From positions 83,588 to 147,587 of the forward strand of contig JACQWO010000015.1 of assembly GCA_016209225.1 (NCBI GenBank): a stretch of 64,000 nucleotides of DNA, given 5' to 3'. The position numbers and the translations under genes are program-made. This DNA comes from Desulfobacterales bacterium (GTDB taxonomy: Bacteria > Desulfobacterota > UBA8473). Positions 8,058-17,955 of the stretch are shown piece after piece. Below the pieces are notes generated by a model. The model saw only the letters and a program-made list of their open reading frames with translations, had not been told where the DNA came from and did no database searches. How positions within the stretch are numbered: the first letter of the stretch is position 1; every line of letters begins with the position of its first letter.

Positions 8058-9719
8058 TCAAAAGGGTGAGATCAACACCCCCATAGTATCATAATGATAA
8101 CCGAATGCCTCTCTTATTGTTCCATTTATCTCACCGACAGTTCCATATGCCTTCACTGCATCTATTATAAAGGGAAGGAGGTTTTCTCCTGATTTCTTCT
8201 CTGCAACTTTCCGAAGCCTCATCAGTGTGTCTTTCAACTTTTCGTTATCCCTGGTCTTTCTCAACTCTCTGAGGCCTTCAATTTGGGTCTTTGCCGCTTC
8301 ACCTGAAATCTCATGGATATCACCTTCTATGTCCTCTTCAGGGGGTATTATGAACTCATTCACCCCAACAACTATTCTATCCTTGCTGTCTATTTCCTTC
8401 TGGTATTTATATGCTGCTTTTTCTATCTCATTGTCCAGCCATTTGCTGTCCATGGCAGCGGTTATTCCACCCATCTCTTCAATCTCATTGATTATCCTGG
8501 CAGCCTCCTCCTCTATCATATTTGTGAGGTTTTCAATATAGTAAGAACCTGCCAGAGGATCTGCCACATTGGCTACACCTGTTTCATAAGCAAGTACCTG
8601 CTGGGTTCTGAGGGCTATTCTGTGAGCCTCTTCAGTAGGTAGGGCTATTGGTTCGTCGTAAGAACAGCAGTGTAAAGACTGCACTCCGCTTAGAACAGCT
8701 GCCAGTGCCTCATAAGCAACCCGAATGATATTATTCATGGGCTGCTGGGGAACCAGTGAACAGCCGGCAGTATGAACCCCAAACCTGAATTTTATCGACC
8801 TGGGGTCCTTTGCCTCAAATTTCTCCTTCATTATCTTTGCCCACAGCCTTCTTGCGGCTCTCAGCTTGGCTACCTCCTCAAAGAAATCTATGTGCGAAGA
8901 ACAATAAAATGCCATTCTGGGGGTAAATTCATCTATTTTCAGCCCCCTCTTCAGTGCCGCCTTGATGTATGCTATTGCCATAGAAAACCCGAACCCAATT
9001 TCCTGATATGCATTTATTCCTGTTTCCCTCAAGTCGTATAAATTAACATTTATTGTATACCAATTGGGCATATTTTTCGTACAGTATTCTATTATATCAA
9101 CGGCCGACTGAAGGCACAGGTCTGTATGGGCTGTGTTGGGGCCAAACCCGCAGTATCGACCTTTTAAGGGTTCATTTTGAATGGTCCCCTTTACCGTGGA
9201 TATATCAACCCCTCTGTTCTCTGCTAGGGCTATATATTGAGCCAGCACAATGGGGGCAGTACATGTGGAGACGACTATGGATACACTGACTTTATCTATG
9301 GGTATCCCTTCCATCAGACTCTCCATATCCTTTAGGGAGGAGAGAGGAACACCAATAACTCCGATCTCTCCTTCGGCCAGGGGATGGTCAGAGTCTATCC
9401 CAAGGGCAGTAGGCAGATCATTGATAAAATTCAACCCACTCTGCCCCTCCTCTGTCAGATATTTAAGTCTCTTATTTGTGTCTGCAGGGGTCCCAAACCC
9501 GCAAAGCTCCCGCTTAGTCCAGACTCTACCCCTGAACATGTTCGAATGAATCCCTCTGGTATAGGGGTAATCACCCGGATTACCTATATCTTTGGAATAG
9601 TCAACCCCACTGAGGTCATCAGGGGTATAGACTTCTTTCACTGGAAAACCGGACCAGGTCTTCAACCGTTTCGCGCCTTCATAGTATGCCTTCTCTAACT
9701 TCTCAAACTTGTCCTCCAT
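8058..9719 (-). CDS. Methylmalonyl-CoA mutase family large (catalytic) subunit, divergent
   Basis: YPYTRGIHSNMFRGRVWTKRELCGFGTPADTNKRLKYL, VKGTIQNEPLK, ADPLAGSYYIENLT; no B12-binding domain in the ORF. Confidence 0.9.
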   Translation of the reverse strand: MEDKFEKLEKAYYEGAKRLKTWSGFPVKEVYTPDDLSGVDYSKDIGNPGDYPYTRGIHSNMFRGRVWTKRELCGFGTPADTNKRLKYLTEEGQSGLNFINDLPTALGIDSDHPLAEGEIGVIGVPLSSLKDMESLMEGIPIDKVSVSIVVSTCTAPIVLAQYIALAENRGVDISTVKGTIQNEPLKGRYCGFGPNTAHTDLCLQSAVDIIEYCTKNMPNWYTINVNLYDLRETGINAYQEIGFGFSMAIAYIKAALKRGLKIDEFTPRMAFYCSSHIDFFEEVAKLRAARRLWAKIMKEKFEAKDPRSIKFRFGVHTAGCSLVPQQPMNNIIRVAYEALAAVLSGVQSLHCCSYDEPIALPTEEAHRIALRTQQVLAYETGVANVADPLAGSYYIENLTNMIEEEAARIINEIEEMGGITAAMDSKWLDNEIEKAAYKYQKEIDSKDRIVVGVNEFIIPPEEDIEGDIHEISGEAAKTQIEGLRELRKTRDNEKLKDTLMRLRKVAEKKSGENLLPFIIDAVKAYGTVGEINGTIREAFGYHYDTMGVLISPF

Positions 9720-9794
9720 CTTATGACCTCCCTGGGATCAATGCCGCCTTCTTTTTGCTTCGAAAATGTCTTTTCATTCTGACTCCTGACTTCT

Positions 9795-10541
9795 CTACAT
9801 AATAATCCCGCCGTCAACCATTAATACCTGACCGGTTACATAGCAGGCATCGTCAGAAGCCAGAAAGGCAGCAACAAGAGCTACGTCTTCCGGCAGACCA
9901 AACCTTCCCAAAGGGATCTCAGAGATAAATTTCTCCCTGAACTTTGGATTTCCTCTGATTACTTCTGTCATAGCCGTTTCAATAACCCCAGGCGCTACGG
10001 CATTAACATTAATCCCATATTTGGCAAGCTCTCTCGCTGCTGATTTTGTGATTCCAATCACCCCTGCCTTTGCAGCTCCGTAGTTAATCTGGCCCATTGT
10101 CCCCCTTACACCTGCTACCGAGGTAACATTTACGATCTTCCCATACTTCCTTTCCATCATATGTGGAGCAACTGCTCGAATACAGTTGTAAACCCCTGTT
10201 AAATTCACGCTTATAACCTGATCCCATTCTTCCTGTGTCATTTTGTGAAGCATGGCAGTCCTCGTAATGCCCGCATTATTAACCAGTATGTCCACCTTAC
10301 CAAACTTCTCTATGGCTGTATCTATGAGCTTTTGAGCCTCTTCTCTGCTGTTAACACCGGCCTTTACGGCAATTGCCTTTTTGCCCATTCCTTCTATCTC
10401 TTTTACTACCTTATTCGCATTATCTACATTCACATCATTTACCACAACATCGGCACCCTGTTTTGCAAATTCCAAAGCATAGGCCCTTCCAAGCCCCTGT
10501 CCTGCACCTGTAATAACAGCCACTTTCCCTTCCAGTCTCAT
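9795..10541 (-). CDS. SDR family oxidoreductase, FabG-like
   Basis: VAVITGAGQGLGRAYAL, NNAG, YGAAKAGVIGITKSAARELAKYGINVNAVAPG. Confidence 0.93.
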   Translation of the reverse strand: MRLEGKVAVITGAGQGLGRAYALEFAKQGADVVVNDVNVDNANKVVKEIEGMGKKAIAVKAGVNSREEAQKLIDTAIEKFGKVDILVNNAGITRTAMLHKMTQEEWDQVISVNLTGVYNCIRAVAPHMMERKYGKIVNVTSVAGVRGTMGQINYGAAKAGVIGITKSAARELAKYGINVNAVAPGVIETAMTEVIRGNPKFREKFISEIPLGRFGLPEDVALVAAFLASDDACYVTGQVLMVDGGIIM

Positions 10542-10561
10542 TTCATTACCTCCTTATTGTA

Positions 10562-10724
10562 AATTTGATGAAGTCGTAAAAAGTCAAAAATCAGACGGCA
10601 CAGTAAAAAGCTCCATATGCAAGGCGCGCAAATCCGAAGGAATGAGGCGTACTTACATGTACGCTGCAATGACTGAGGATGCAGCAGAACGCCGCAGATG
10701 GACTTTTTACGAAGCCGTCAAATT
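10562..10724. repeat. MITE-like element (family 2) with terminal inverted repeats
   Basis: Left TTTGATGAAGTCGTAAAAAGTC, right GACTTTTTACGAAGCCGTCAAA; same ends at 55931-56072. Confidence 0.7.
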
Positions 10725-11881
10725 TAGCCATTGGCTCTTCTGTATCCAAGAGCATCCGTTCCAATTATCGTCTTCTGTATATTGGCAGCCCCCTCCACTA
10801 TCTGGTAAATCTTTGCTTCCCGGTAGTACCTCTCTACAGGGTACTCTCCTGAAATTCCATAAGCTCCATAGAGCTTTATAGCTTGATCAGCTGCCTTTAC
10901 GCCGTTCTCAGTTGCAAAGTACTTTGCCATACTGGTCTCCAGGGTATTGCGTCGCCCCTGGTCCTTCTGAACAGCACACCTGTGGGTTAGTAACCTGGCA
11001 GCCTCAGTCCCCACAATCATATCTGCTATTATCTCCTGGTTCATCTGAAACTTACCGATAAGCTGCCCGAACTGCTCCCTCTCATTACAGTACTTTACAC
11101 AAGCATCTATACATGCCTGGGCAACTCCAACCGCACCAGCAGCACAGCTCAGACGGGTACAGTCGAGATCGGCCATAACTATGGCAAATCCTTGGCCTGT
11201 TTCCCCCAGCAGGTTTTCTTTTGGAACCTTAACGTCTTCCATAATAACCTCACCCGTAGGGCAGGCATGCCATCCAAACTTGTCCGAGATATCGGGGGTT
11301 GAAATCCCTGGAGATTTCATGTCCAGTATAAATGCTGACATGCCCTTGTGTTTGAGACTTCTGTCTGTATAGGCAAACATCACGGCCACATCTGCCACCG
11401 ACGCATAGGTGATCCATGTCTTCGTGCCGTTTAAAATAAAATAATCTCCTTTTTCCACAGCGGTTGTCTTCATCGACGCTACATCTGATCCGGCATTTGG
11501 TTCTGTAATAGCAAAGGCGCCCAACGATTCAGCGCTCACCAATTTGGGGATATATTTCTTTTTCTGTTCCTCATTCCCAAACTTCAGTATTGTCATAGAA
11601 GTACCCATGGTTTGCATATTAAAAGGGGCTCTTAGGGAACCGCTGACTCTCGCAATCTCCTCTGTTACTATGGCATGTCCCAAAAATCCTACACCGGAAC
11701 CACCGTACTCTTCAGGAATAGGACAGCCCAAGAACCCCAACTCCCCCATCTTTCTTACAATCTCCCTTTGAAACCTGTGGGCTTTTTCATCAGCATCAAC
11801 CACAGGCGCAATCTCTTTGTCTGCAAAGTCCCTTGCCAATTTCTGCATCGCCAACTGTTCTTCCGTAAGATCGAAATTCAT
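10724..11881 (-). CDS. Acyl-CoA dehydrogenase
   Basis: GAFAITEPNAGSDVASMKTTA, YGAYGISGEYPVERYYREAKIYQIVEGAANIQK. Confidence 0.95.
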   Translation of the reverse strand: MNFDLTEEQLAMQKLARDFADKEIAPVVDADEKAHRFQREIVRKMGELGFLGCPIPEEYGGSGVGFLGHAIVTEEIARVSGSLRAPFNMQTMGTSMTILKFGNEEQKKKYIPKLVSAESLGAFAITEPNAGSDVASMKTTAVEKGDYFILNGTKTWITYASVADVAVMFAYTDRSLKHKGMSAFILDMKSPGISTPDISDKFGWHACPTGEVIMEDVKVPKENLLGETGQGFAIVMADLDCTRLSCAAGAVGVAQACIDACVKYCNEREQFGQLIGKFQMNQEIIADMIVGTEAARLLTHRCAVQKDQGRRNTLETSMAKYFATENGVKAADQAIKLYGAYGISGEYPVERYYREAKIYQIVEGAANIQKTIIGTDALGYRRANG

Positions 11882-12064
11882 TATTTTGCCCCCTTAAGAA
11901 TTTGTGTAAACGTTCACGGTTCTCAGTTTACAGTTTGTGTTCTAGTAACCGTTAACTGCAAACCGTAAACTGTGAACTATTACTCTTACTGAATGACTAT
12001 TCATTTTAACGATTAACATACAGGCACTGTTTTGTCAAGGTTTTTAGTTCGATCGACAAAACCG

Positions 12065-13549
12065 TCATGGAGCAATTTGGCATGTCAATCTATCAGAGAG
12101 TGCCAGGAGGTCTTTAGACACTTCATTGTCTGTTTTTATCATGTGGAAAGGTATTGCATACTCCCTTCCTGAAAGTACAGCTGGCATTAACCGAGAGGTT
12201 CCAACCTTTAAATAGGAAGCAACATTATAAGCCATTCTTTGAGCAAGGGTAATGTCCTGATTATTAGGTGCTGCACCTCTGATGTCTCTTGAGAAAGGCT
12301 CACACACCACCCTTTTATTGATCTTTATACCTGTCTGTTTCAGTTCTTCGTAAAAATACTCTGCTGCATTCATCTTTTTCCCTTTTGCTTCCCTTTCTTC
12401 CCTTTTATAGCCTTCAGCTAGAACAATTACACATTCTTCTCTCTTGTTAATTGCCTCTACTACCTTTTTATGGTCTATTTCGCTGCTGGGAAGAACAGCC
12501 AGGTGGGCGCGTGCCCCAAGACAAGAATGTAAAGCGTGGAATCCGCCTCGAGCCCCCATCATTTCTACAATGTACACCCTTTTATGGGTTCTTGCATCTG
12601 CCATATATGACCTTATCTTTTCAGAACCAACCTCTATACCTGTATGCTGGCCTATACAATCGGTTCCAGATAAATCACTATCGATTGTGACTGGAATAAA
12701 AAATGTTTGAACAGAGGCTGGAATAAACTCGCACAGTGAGCACAACCCTCTAAGAGTACCATCGCCACCAATGGCAATAATGCTTTTTACCTTTTTCTTT
12801 CTGGCTGTTATGGCAGCTTTTTCTACAATCTCTTTATTTTTAAATTCACTGTATCGCTCACTCCTCAACATTGCACCCCTGGCTTCAGAAAGGGGAGCCA
12901 CATGGTAAACTCCAGAGATATGATCCAGTTTCTTGAAAAGAACCGGATCATACACTAAACGGACAAAATCATCATCCCCCCCCAGCACCAATGATTTAAA
13001 TCCTTCCCTGGCAGCATAGACTTCTCTTCCTTGGTCTTCAAGATGTTGGGTTATAAAAGCAGTAACAGGATTATATCCTGGGGCACATCCACCGTCCTCT
13101 ATGAGCAAAACATCAAACTCAGAGAACATTCTTTTCCATTCAAAGGCTGATTTTTTAATCTTAGACATGACTTTCTGAGCCACCCTAAGCCTTACTTGAA
13201 GCTCCCCAGCATCAACTGGTGTGGTTAAATAGTCATCTGCGCCTTCATTCATAAATTTAATCATCTCTCCCTTCTCCTCTAAGGGGGCTGTGACTATGAA
13301 ATATATACCGGAATATGCGGAGTCAGGATTATCTTTCAAACGTTTGCACAACTCCTTTGCGTCCATTCCTGGCATTTTAAGAGAGCAGATAACAATATCA
13401 GGAACTGCCTTTTCCGACATCTTTAATGCCTCTTTACTATTCTTTGCTTCCCACAATAAGTAATCCTTGTTTTTCCCAAGTTGGTTCATATACAGTTTTC
13501 GTGTTTCTGCATCATTTTCCACCACTAAAATACGACACTTTTCTATCAT
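12065..13549 (-). CDS. Degenerate receiver (REC) domain fused to 6-phosphofructokinase-like domain
   Basis: REC: CRILVVENDAE...PDIVICSLKMPGMD...GADDYLTTPVDAGEL. PFK: GGCAPGYN, IAIGGDGTLRG, PVTIDSDLSGTD, VEMMGARGG, FSRDIRGAAPNNQDITLAQRMA. Confidence 0.85.
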   Translation of the reverse strand: MIEKCRILVVENDAETRKLYMNQLGKNKDYLLWEAKNSKEALKMSEKAVPDIVICSLKMPGMDAKELCKRLKDNPDSAYSGIYFIVTAPLEEKGEMIKFMNEGADDYLTTPVDAGELQVRLRVAQKVMSKIKKSAFEWKRMFSEFDVLLIEDGGCAPGYNPVTAFITQHLEDQGREVYAAREGFKSLVLGGDDDFVRLVYDPVLFKKLDHISGVYHVAPLSEARGAMLRSERYSEFKNKEIVEKAAITARKKKVKSIIAIGGDGTLRGLCSLCEFIPASVQTFFIPVTIDSDLSGTDCIGQHTGIEVGSEKIRSYMADARTHKRVYIVEMMGARGGFHALHSCLGARAHLAVLPSSEIDHKKVVEAINKREECVIVLAEGYKREEREAKGKKMNAAEYFYEELKQTGIKINKRVVCEPFSRDIRGAAPNNQDITLAQRMAYNVASYLKVGTSRLMPAVLSGREYAIPFHMIKTDNEVSKDLLALSDRLTCQIAP

Positions 13550-13655
13550 TTGTATCCCCCCTTCAATTTTAATCCCCTTATATCTTAAAATAGTTGACTA
13601 GATAGTCTTTTTTTGTTATTTGTTTGTGTAAATTCATTGAGCATTATTTATATCC

Positions 13656-14567
13656 ATGGAGGTGAAAACAATGATGAAGGAACCAAAATACCTATTAGGG
13701 CCAATGCGCGTCCCTTTTCTCATCTTAACGCCAGCCTGCGTTTTATTGGGGTTTGGGACTGCCGTCTGGAGAACCCATGAGGTAAACATCCTTTACCTTG
13801 TCTTAGCCTTAATTGGGGCTGTTTGTGCACATATCAGTGTCAATGCTCTTAATGAATACTTTGATTTCAGGAGTGGTTTAGACTTCAAAACAGAGCGAAC
13901 TCCCTTCAGCGGTGGCAGCGGAACCCTGCCTGAAAAACCTGACATGGCACGTTCAGCTTTGAAGACAGGACTGATAACCTTTGCCATTACAGGCATGATT
14001 GGGTTATACTTCGTTTATATAAGGGGTTTATTGCTTTTACCATTAGGCATTCTTGGACTGATCATTATATTTACCTATACTATCTGGATTACCCGTTATC
14101 CAATTCTGTGCCTGATTGCCCCTGGGTTGGGTTTCGGGACGCTTATGGTAATGGGTACGGATTTTGTCCTTACAGGCCAATATTCATGGACAGCGTTTAT
14201 TGCCTCGCTCGTGCCATTCTTTTTGGTAAGCGACCTCTTGCTTTTAAACCAATTCCCAGACGCTGAGGCAGATCAAAGCATAGGCAGGAAGCACTTCCCA
14301 GTTCTTGTTGGCAGGCAAAAGAGCAGCCTTATCTACGGTCTATTTCTCCTGTTAGCCTATATAACTATCATATTTGGTGTTCACCTTGGATACTTGCCCA
14401 AGATCAGTCTCATAGGGCTTGCTACAATTGTCATAGCTGTGCCTGCCTTTGTTGGTGCATCCCGACATGCTGAAGACATAAAGAAGCTAACGCCTTATAT
14501 GGGTTTGAATGTAATCATAAACATAGCAACGCCCATACTGGTTGCAACAGGACTGTTTATTGGATAG
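13656..14567 (+). CDS. UbiA/MenA family prenyltransferase
   Basis: Multi-TM; NALNEYFDFRSGLDFKTERTPFSGGSGTLP; LLLNQFPDAEADQSIGRKHFPVLVG. Confidence 0.85.
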   Translation: MEVKTMMKEPKYLLGPMRVPFLILTPACVLLGFGTAVWRTHEVNILYLVLALIGAVCAHISVNALNEYFDFRSGLDFKTERTPFSGGSGTLPEKPDMARSALKTGLITFAITGMIGLYFVYIRGLLLLPLGILGLIIIFTYTIWITRYPILCLIAPGLGFGTLMVMGTDFVLTGQYSWTAFIASLVPFFLVSDLLLLNQFPDAEADQSIGRKHFPVLVGRQKSSLIYGLFLLLAYITIIFGVHLGYLPKISLIGLATIVIAVPAFVGASRHAEDIKKLTPYMGLNVIINIATPILVATGLFIG

Positions 14568-14596
14568 GCGTTTAGGGCATGTAGGACAGTCATCCC

Positions 14597-15448
14597 CTAC
14601 TCTACCAACTCCCTGTATGCTTCAGCAATCCTTTTATAGACAGGGCCTGGGCTACCATCCCTTATCTTTTTATCGTTTACTTCAACGACCGGCATTACTT
14701 CCATTATAGAATTTGTTAAAAATACCTCATCTGATGTGAAGAGTTCTTCAGGGGTAATTCTTTTTTCAGCCACATTGAGTTGCAACTTAGGAATGATACC
14801 CAATACCGCCTCCCTTGTTACCCCGGGCAGAATATGGCTGGATACAGGGGGGGTAAAAATCCTCTCAGATTTTGCTATGAATATGTTGCTTGTGGCGCCC
14901 TCGGCCACCTCCCCCTCAGAATTCAACAGGATGGCTTCAAATACCCCTTTTATTCTCGCCTCTTCCTTTGCCAGGATGCTGTTAAGGTAGCTTAAGGATT
15001 TATGCTGAGACAAGGGAGAAAAGGAATTCTGTCTAATGCCTGATATTATCACCTTAACACCTTGAGTATAGTATTCTTGAGGATATGGGGAGATTTCCTT
15101 TGCCATTATTACTATGGTAGGGTCATAGCTATCATTAAAAGTCAGAGTGCCGCGGTGGAGCCCCCTGGATAAAGTAAGCCTTATATAGGCATCGGATAGG
15201 CGGTTGAGTTTTATCAATCTATCTATGGCCGATTTCAGTTCTTCTCTATCCTTCTTGAGAGGAATCCGTAACTTATAAAGGGAGTCGAATAATCGGGAGA
15301 GATGTTCGTCAAGCATAAAGACCCGGCCCGAATATGCCCTCATAGTCTCAAATAATCCATCTCCGTATAAAAATCCCCTATCGAATACAGATATCTTCGC
15401 TTCTTCCTTTGACACAAAATCCCCGTTTAGATATACGTAATTGTTCAC
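14597..15448 (-). CDS. Class IV aminotransferase (PabC or IlvE-like)
   Basis: VYLNGDFVSKEEAKISVFDRGFLYGDGLFETMRAY; EGATSNIFI; pab gene context. Confidence 0.85.
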   Translation of the reverse strand: MNNYVYLNGDFVSKEEAKISVFDRGFLYGDGLFETMRAYSGRVFMLDEHLSRLFDSLYKLRIPLKKDREELKSAIDRLIKLNRLSDAYIRLTLSRGLHRGTLTFNDSYDPTIVIMAKEISPYPQEYYTQGVKVIISGIRQNSFSPLSQHKSLSYLNSILAKEEARIKGVFEAILLNSEGEVAEGATSNIFIAKSERIFTPPVSSHILPGVTREAVLGIIPKLQLNVAEKRITPEELFTSDEVFLTNSIMEVMPVVEVNDKKIRDGSPGPVYKRIAEAYRELVE

Positions 15449-15478
15449 AATATCAACTCTCCATTAATCGCGTGGATT

Positions 15479-15609
15479 CTGAAAAATGAAAAATTTCCTT
15501 TGGAGCGAACATTAGCAGGATTATTAAATCGTTTACAGTTCGCAGTTAACCGTGAACCGTGAACAGTTTTTAAAACCTGCTCCAGGTAGCGGAAAAGGGA
15601 ATTTTTCAG
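15479..15609. repeat. MITE-like palindromic element, family 1
   Basis: CTGAAAAATGAAAAATTTCCTTTGGAGCGAACATTAGCAGGATT ... CTGCTCCAGGTAGCGGAAAAGGGAATTTTTCAG; shared with 21693-21896. Confidence 0.7.
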
Positions 15610-15615
15610 GATGAG

Positions 15616-17055
15616 CTAAGTAGTCAAAGCTTCAATCAATGCCTTTGCCTTGTCAAGGGTCTCATCATATTCCCCTTCCAGGGTAGAATCAGCCACTACC
15701 CCCCCGCCCACCTGGAAATAGACGTCATCCCCCTTTATCAGAAAGGTACGAATAGCGATATTCAGGTCTATATGATTATTAAAACCCAAATATCCGATAG
15801 ACCCTGTATATACGCTTCTGGCAGTAGGCTCCAGCTCATCTATGATCTCCATTGCCCGAATCTTTGGAGCGCCTGTTATAGACCCCCCGGGGAAACATGC
15901 CTTTAACAGGTCTATGCAATTGTATCTGGGGAGCAACCTTCCTTCTACCGTTGAAACCAGGTGAAAAACCGTAGCATAGGTTTCCGCAATAGCATGCTCC
16001 GTTACTTTGACTGAGCCATAGTCACATACCCGTCCCAGGTCATTCCGTTCCAGATCCACAATCATATTGAGCTCTGCCCTGTCCTTCTTGCTTGCCAGGA
16101 GCTCTTCTTTTAACCTTCTATCCTCATCATCATCTTTTCCCCTTGGTCGGGTCCCTTTTATGGGTCTTGTCTGTACCCTATCCCCTTCCACTTTTAGAAA
16201 TCTCTCTGGTGAAGAGCTGACTATTGTGACATCATCGAAGTTCAGGTAACAGGCGAAGGGGGCAGGATTGATATTACGGAGTTTCTTATACAATTGATAA
16301 TGCCCCATGGGAAGCTTTGCATGAAACCTCTGAGACAGGTTCACCTGGTATATATCCCCGGCAAAGATATACTCTTTGGCCTTTTCTATAGCCTTTAAAT
16401 AGTCTTCTCTCGTGAAGTTTGATTCAAGGGCTGCTTTGGGTCTTGTTGCATTGATAGGGTCTAATTGTTGTATTCCAGGGTTATTCAGCAGGGTGAGTAT
16501 CTCCTCTTCTGATTCTCTTACATGGTCTTCAGTCGTTTTTATGGATCGAGAGCCCTCTGTCCCGTCAAAATCAGTTACAGAGAGATACCATCTGTTCTCC
16601 TGATGGTCATAGGTTATAACCCTGTCATAGAAACAGAAATAACAATCGGGAAGACCCAGATCATCAACCACGGTTTTTGGTAACCTTTCAACAAAATGGC
16701 AGAGGTCATACGCAAAATAGCCAACCCCTCCACCGATGAAGGGGGAAATAGTCAGATCGGATTGAATCTTATAATGCCTGATGATGCTGTCAATGACATG
16801 GAAGGGATTGCCTATCCGTATGTACACATCGCCCCCAATAGTAATCTCAATCCTGTTACCTTTGCTTTTTAGTATTAAAAAAGGGGCATACCCCATAAAC
16901 GAATACCTCCCCAGTTTATACCTGTCCATGCCGCTGTCCAGAAAGAAACTGAAAGGCTTCGAGTGAATCCTGTCAAAAACAGATTCAGGTGGAGAAGAGA
17001 TACGAAGCTCTCTTACTACAGGCTTTCCAATCTTGACACCATTTAAAAAGTCCAC
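15616..17055 (-). CDS. pabB: Aminodeoxychorismate/anthranilate synthase component I
   Basis: IFAGDIYQVNLSQRF, IKGTRPRG, DRAELNMIVDLERNDLGRVC, FPGGSITGAPKIRAMEIIDELE. Confidence 0.9.
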   Translation of the reverse strand: MDFLNGVKIGKPVVRELRISSPPESVFDRIHSKPFSFFLDSGMDRYKLGRYSFMGYAPFLILKSKGNRIEITIGGDVYIRIGNPFHVIDSIIRHYKIQSDLTISPFIGGGVGYFAYDLCHFVERLPKTVVDDLGLPDCYFCFYDRVITYDHQENRWYLSVTDFDGTEGSRSIKTTEDHVRESEEEILTLLNNPGIQQLDPINATRPKAALESNFTREDYLKAIEKAKEYIFAGDIYQVNLSQRFHAKLPMGHYQLYKKLRNINPAPFACYLNFDDVTIVSSSPERFLKVEGDRVQTRPIKGTRPRGKDDDEDRRLKEELLASKKDRAELNMIVDLERNDLGRVCDYGSVKVTEHAIAETYATVFHLVSTVEGRLLPRYNCIDLLKACFPGGSITGAPKIRAMEIIDELEPTARSVYTGSIGYLGFNNHIDLNIAIRTFLIKGDDVYFQVGGGVVADSTLEGEYDETLDKAKALIEALTT

Positions 17056-17064
17056 AGTACATCC

Positions 17065-17631
17065 CTAAAGGTCTATAAAGTTCTTGACAATCTTTTTTCC
17101 CTCACCGGTAAGAAACGACTCCGGATGGAACTGCACCCCTTCAATGATATATTCCCTGTGCCTTGTGCCCATTATGATGTCATCTTCTGTCCTTGCCGTG
17201 ATCTCAAGACAGGGGGGGAATCCATCGTTTGATACAACCAGAGAATGATACCTGGCGGCTTCAAAGGGGTTTCCTACACCTTTATAGATACCCTTCCCAT
17301 CATGATAGATCATAGAGGTCTTGCCGTGCATAACGACATCGGCCCTTGTGATCTTCCCTCCAAAGACCTCTCCTATGCATTGATGGCCCAGACAAACGCC
17401 AAGTATCCATTTCTTCTCTCCAAAATGCCTGATGACGTCTTTTGATATGCCGGCATCATCCGGGGTGCCTGGGCCTGGGGAGATAACTATCTTATCCGGG
17501 TTTATATCTTCTATCCCTTCCAAGGTTATCTTATCGTTTCTTATTACCTTGAGCCTTACCCCCAACTCCCCGAAGTACTGAACCAGATTATAGGTGAAGG
17601 AATCGTAATTGTCGATCATCAGTATAAGCAT
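17065..17631 (-). CDS. pabA: Aminodeoxychorismate/anthranilate synthase component II (glutamine amidotransferase)
   Basis: MIDNYDSFTYNLVQYFGELG, ISPGPGTP, LGVCLGHQCIGE, EGVQFHPES. Confidence 0.92.
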   Translation of the reverse strand: MLILMIDNYDSFTYNLVQYFGELGVRLKVIRNDKITLEGIEDINPDKIVISPGPGTPDDAGISKDVIRHFGEKKWILGVCLGHQCIGEVFGGKITRADVVMHGKTSMIYHDGKGIYKGVGNPFEAARYHSLVVSNDGFPPCLEITARTEDDIIMGTRHREYIIEGVQFHPESFLTGEGKKIVKNFIDL

Positions 17632-17833
17632 CTATTTTTCCGCCAGTACTCAACTATACCATTTCTTCTTAAGTTTTTCAATAAATATTCAGCCCCCTTC
17701 CTTTCTCTTCCATTGATATTCCCTGTCTTTCCCCATTACTCTGCTATAGTAATTTGAAATCCTTCTCACATTTTGTATTTGACAAACCATATGGAAGATG
17801 TTAATAAAACATCCTCGCAAGTCATATCTCTCT

Positions 17834-17863
17834 CAAAGCTCTCGGCAGGTTGTGCAAAGGTCT
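17834..17863 (+). repeat. 30-bp interspersed repeat, copy A
   Basis: CAAAGCTCTCGGCAGGTTGTGCAAAGGTCT; also at 29678, 31564 (inverted) and 42449. Confidence 0.8.
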
Positions 17864-17881
17864 CAAGGATTAAAAGATCGA

Positions 17882-17955
17882 GCCCCCGTAGCTCAGGTGG
17901 ATAGAGCAAGGGATTCCTAATCCCTGTGCCACAGGTTCGAGTCCTGTCGGGGGCA
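17882..17955 (+). tRNA. tRNA-Arg (anticodon CCT)
   Basis: GCCCCCG/CGGGGGC acceptor, GCTC/GAGC D-stem, AGGGA-TTCCTAA-TCCCT anticodon arm, ACAGG-TTCGAGT-CCTGT T arm. Confidence 0.95.

Noticed and set aside
11905-11985. Imperfect palindrome GTTTACAGTTTGTG...CAAACCGTAAACTG as regulator operator
   Set aside because: Similar GTTTACAG/AACCGTGAAC strings occur at 15.53 kb, so more likely a dispersed repeat; no regulator identified to support an operator call.
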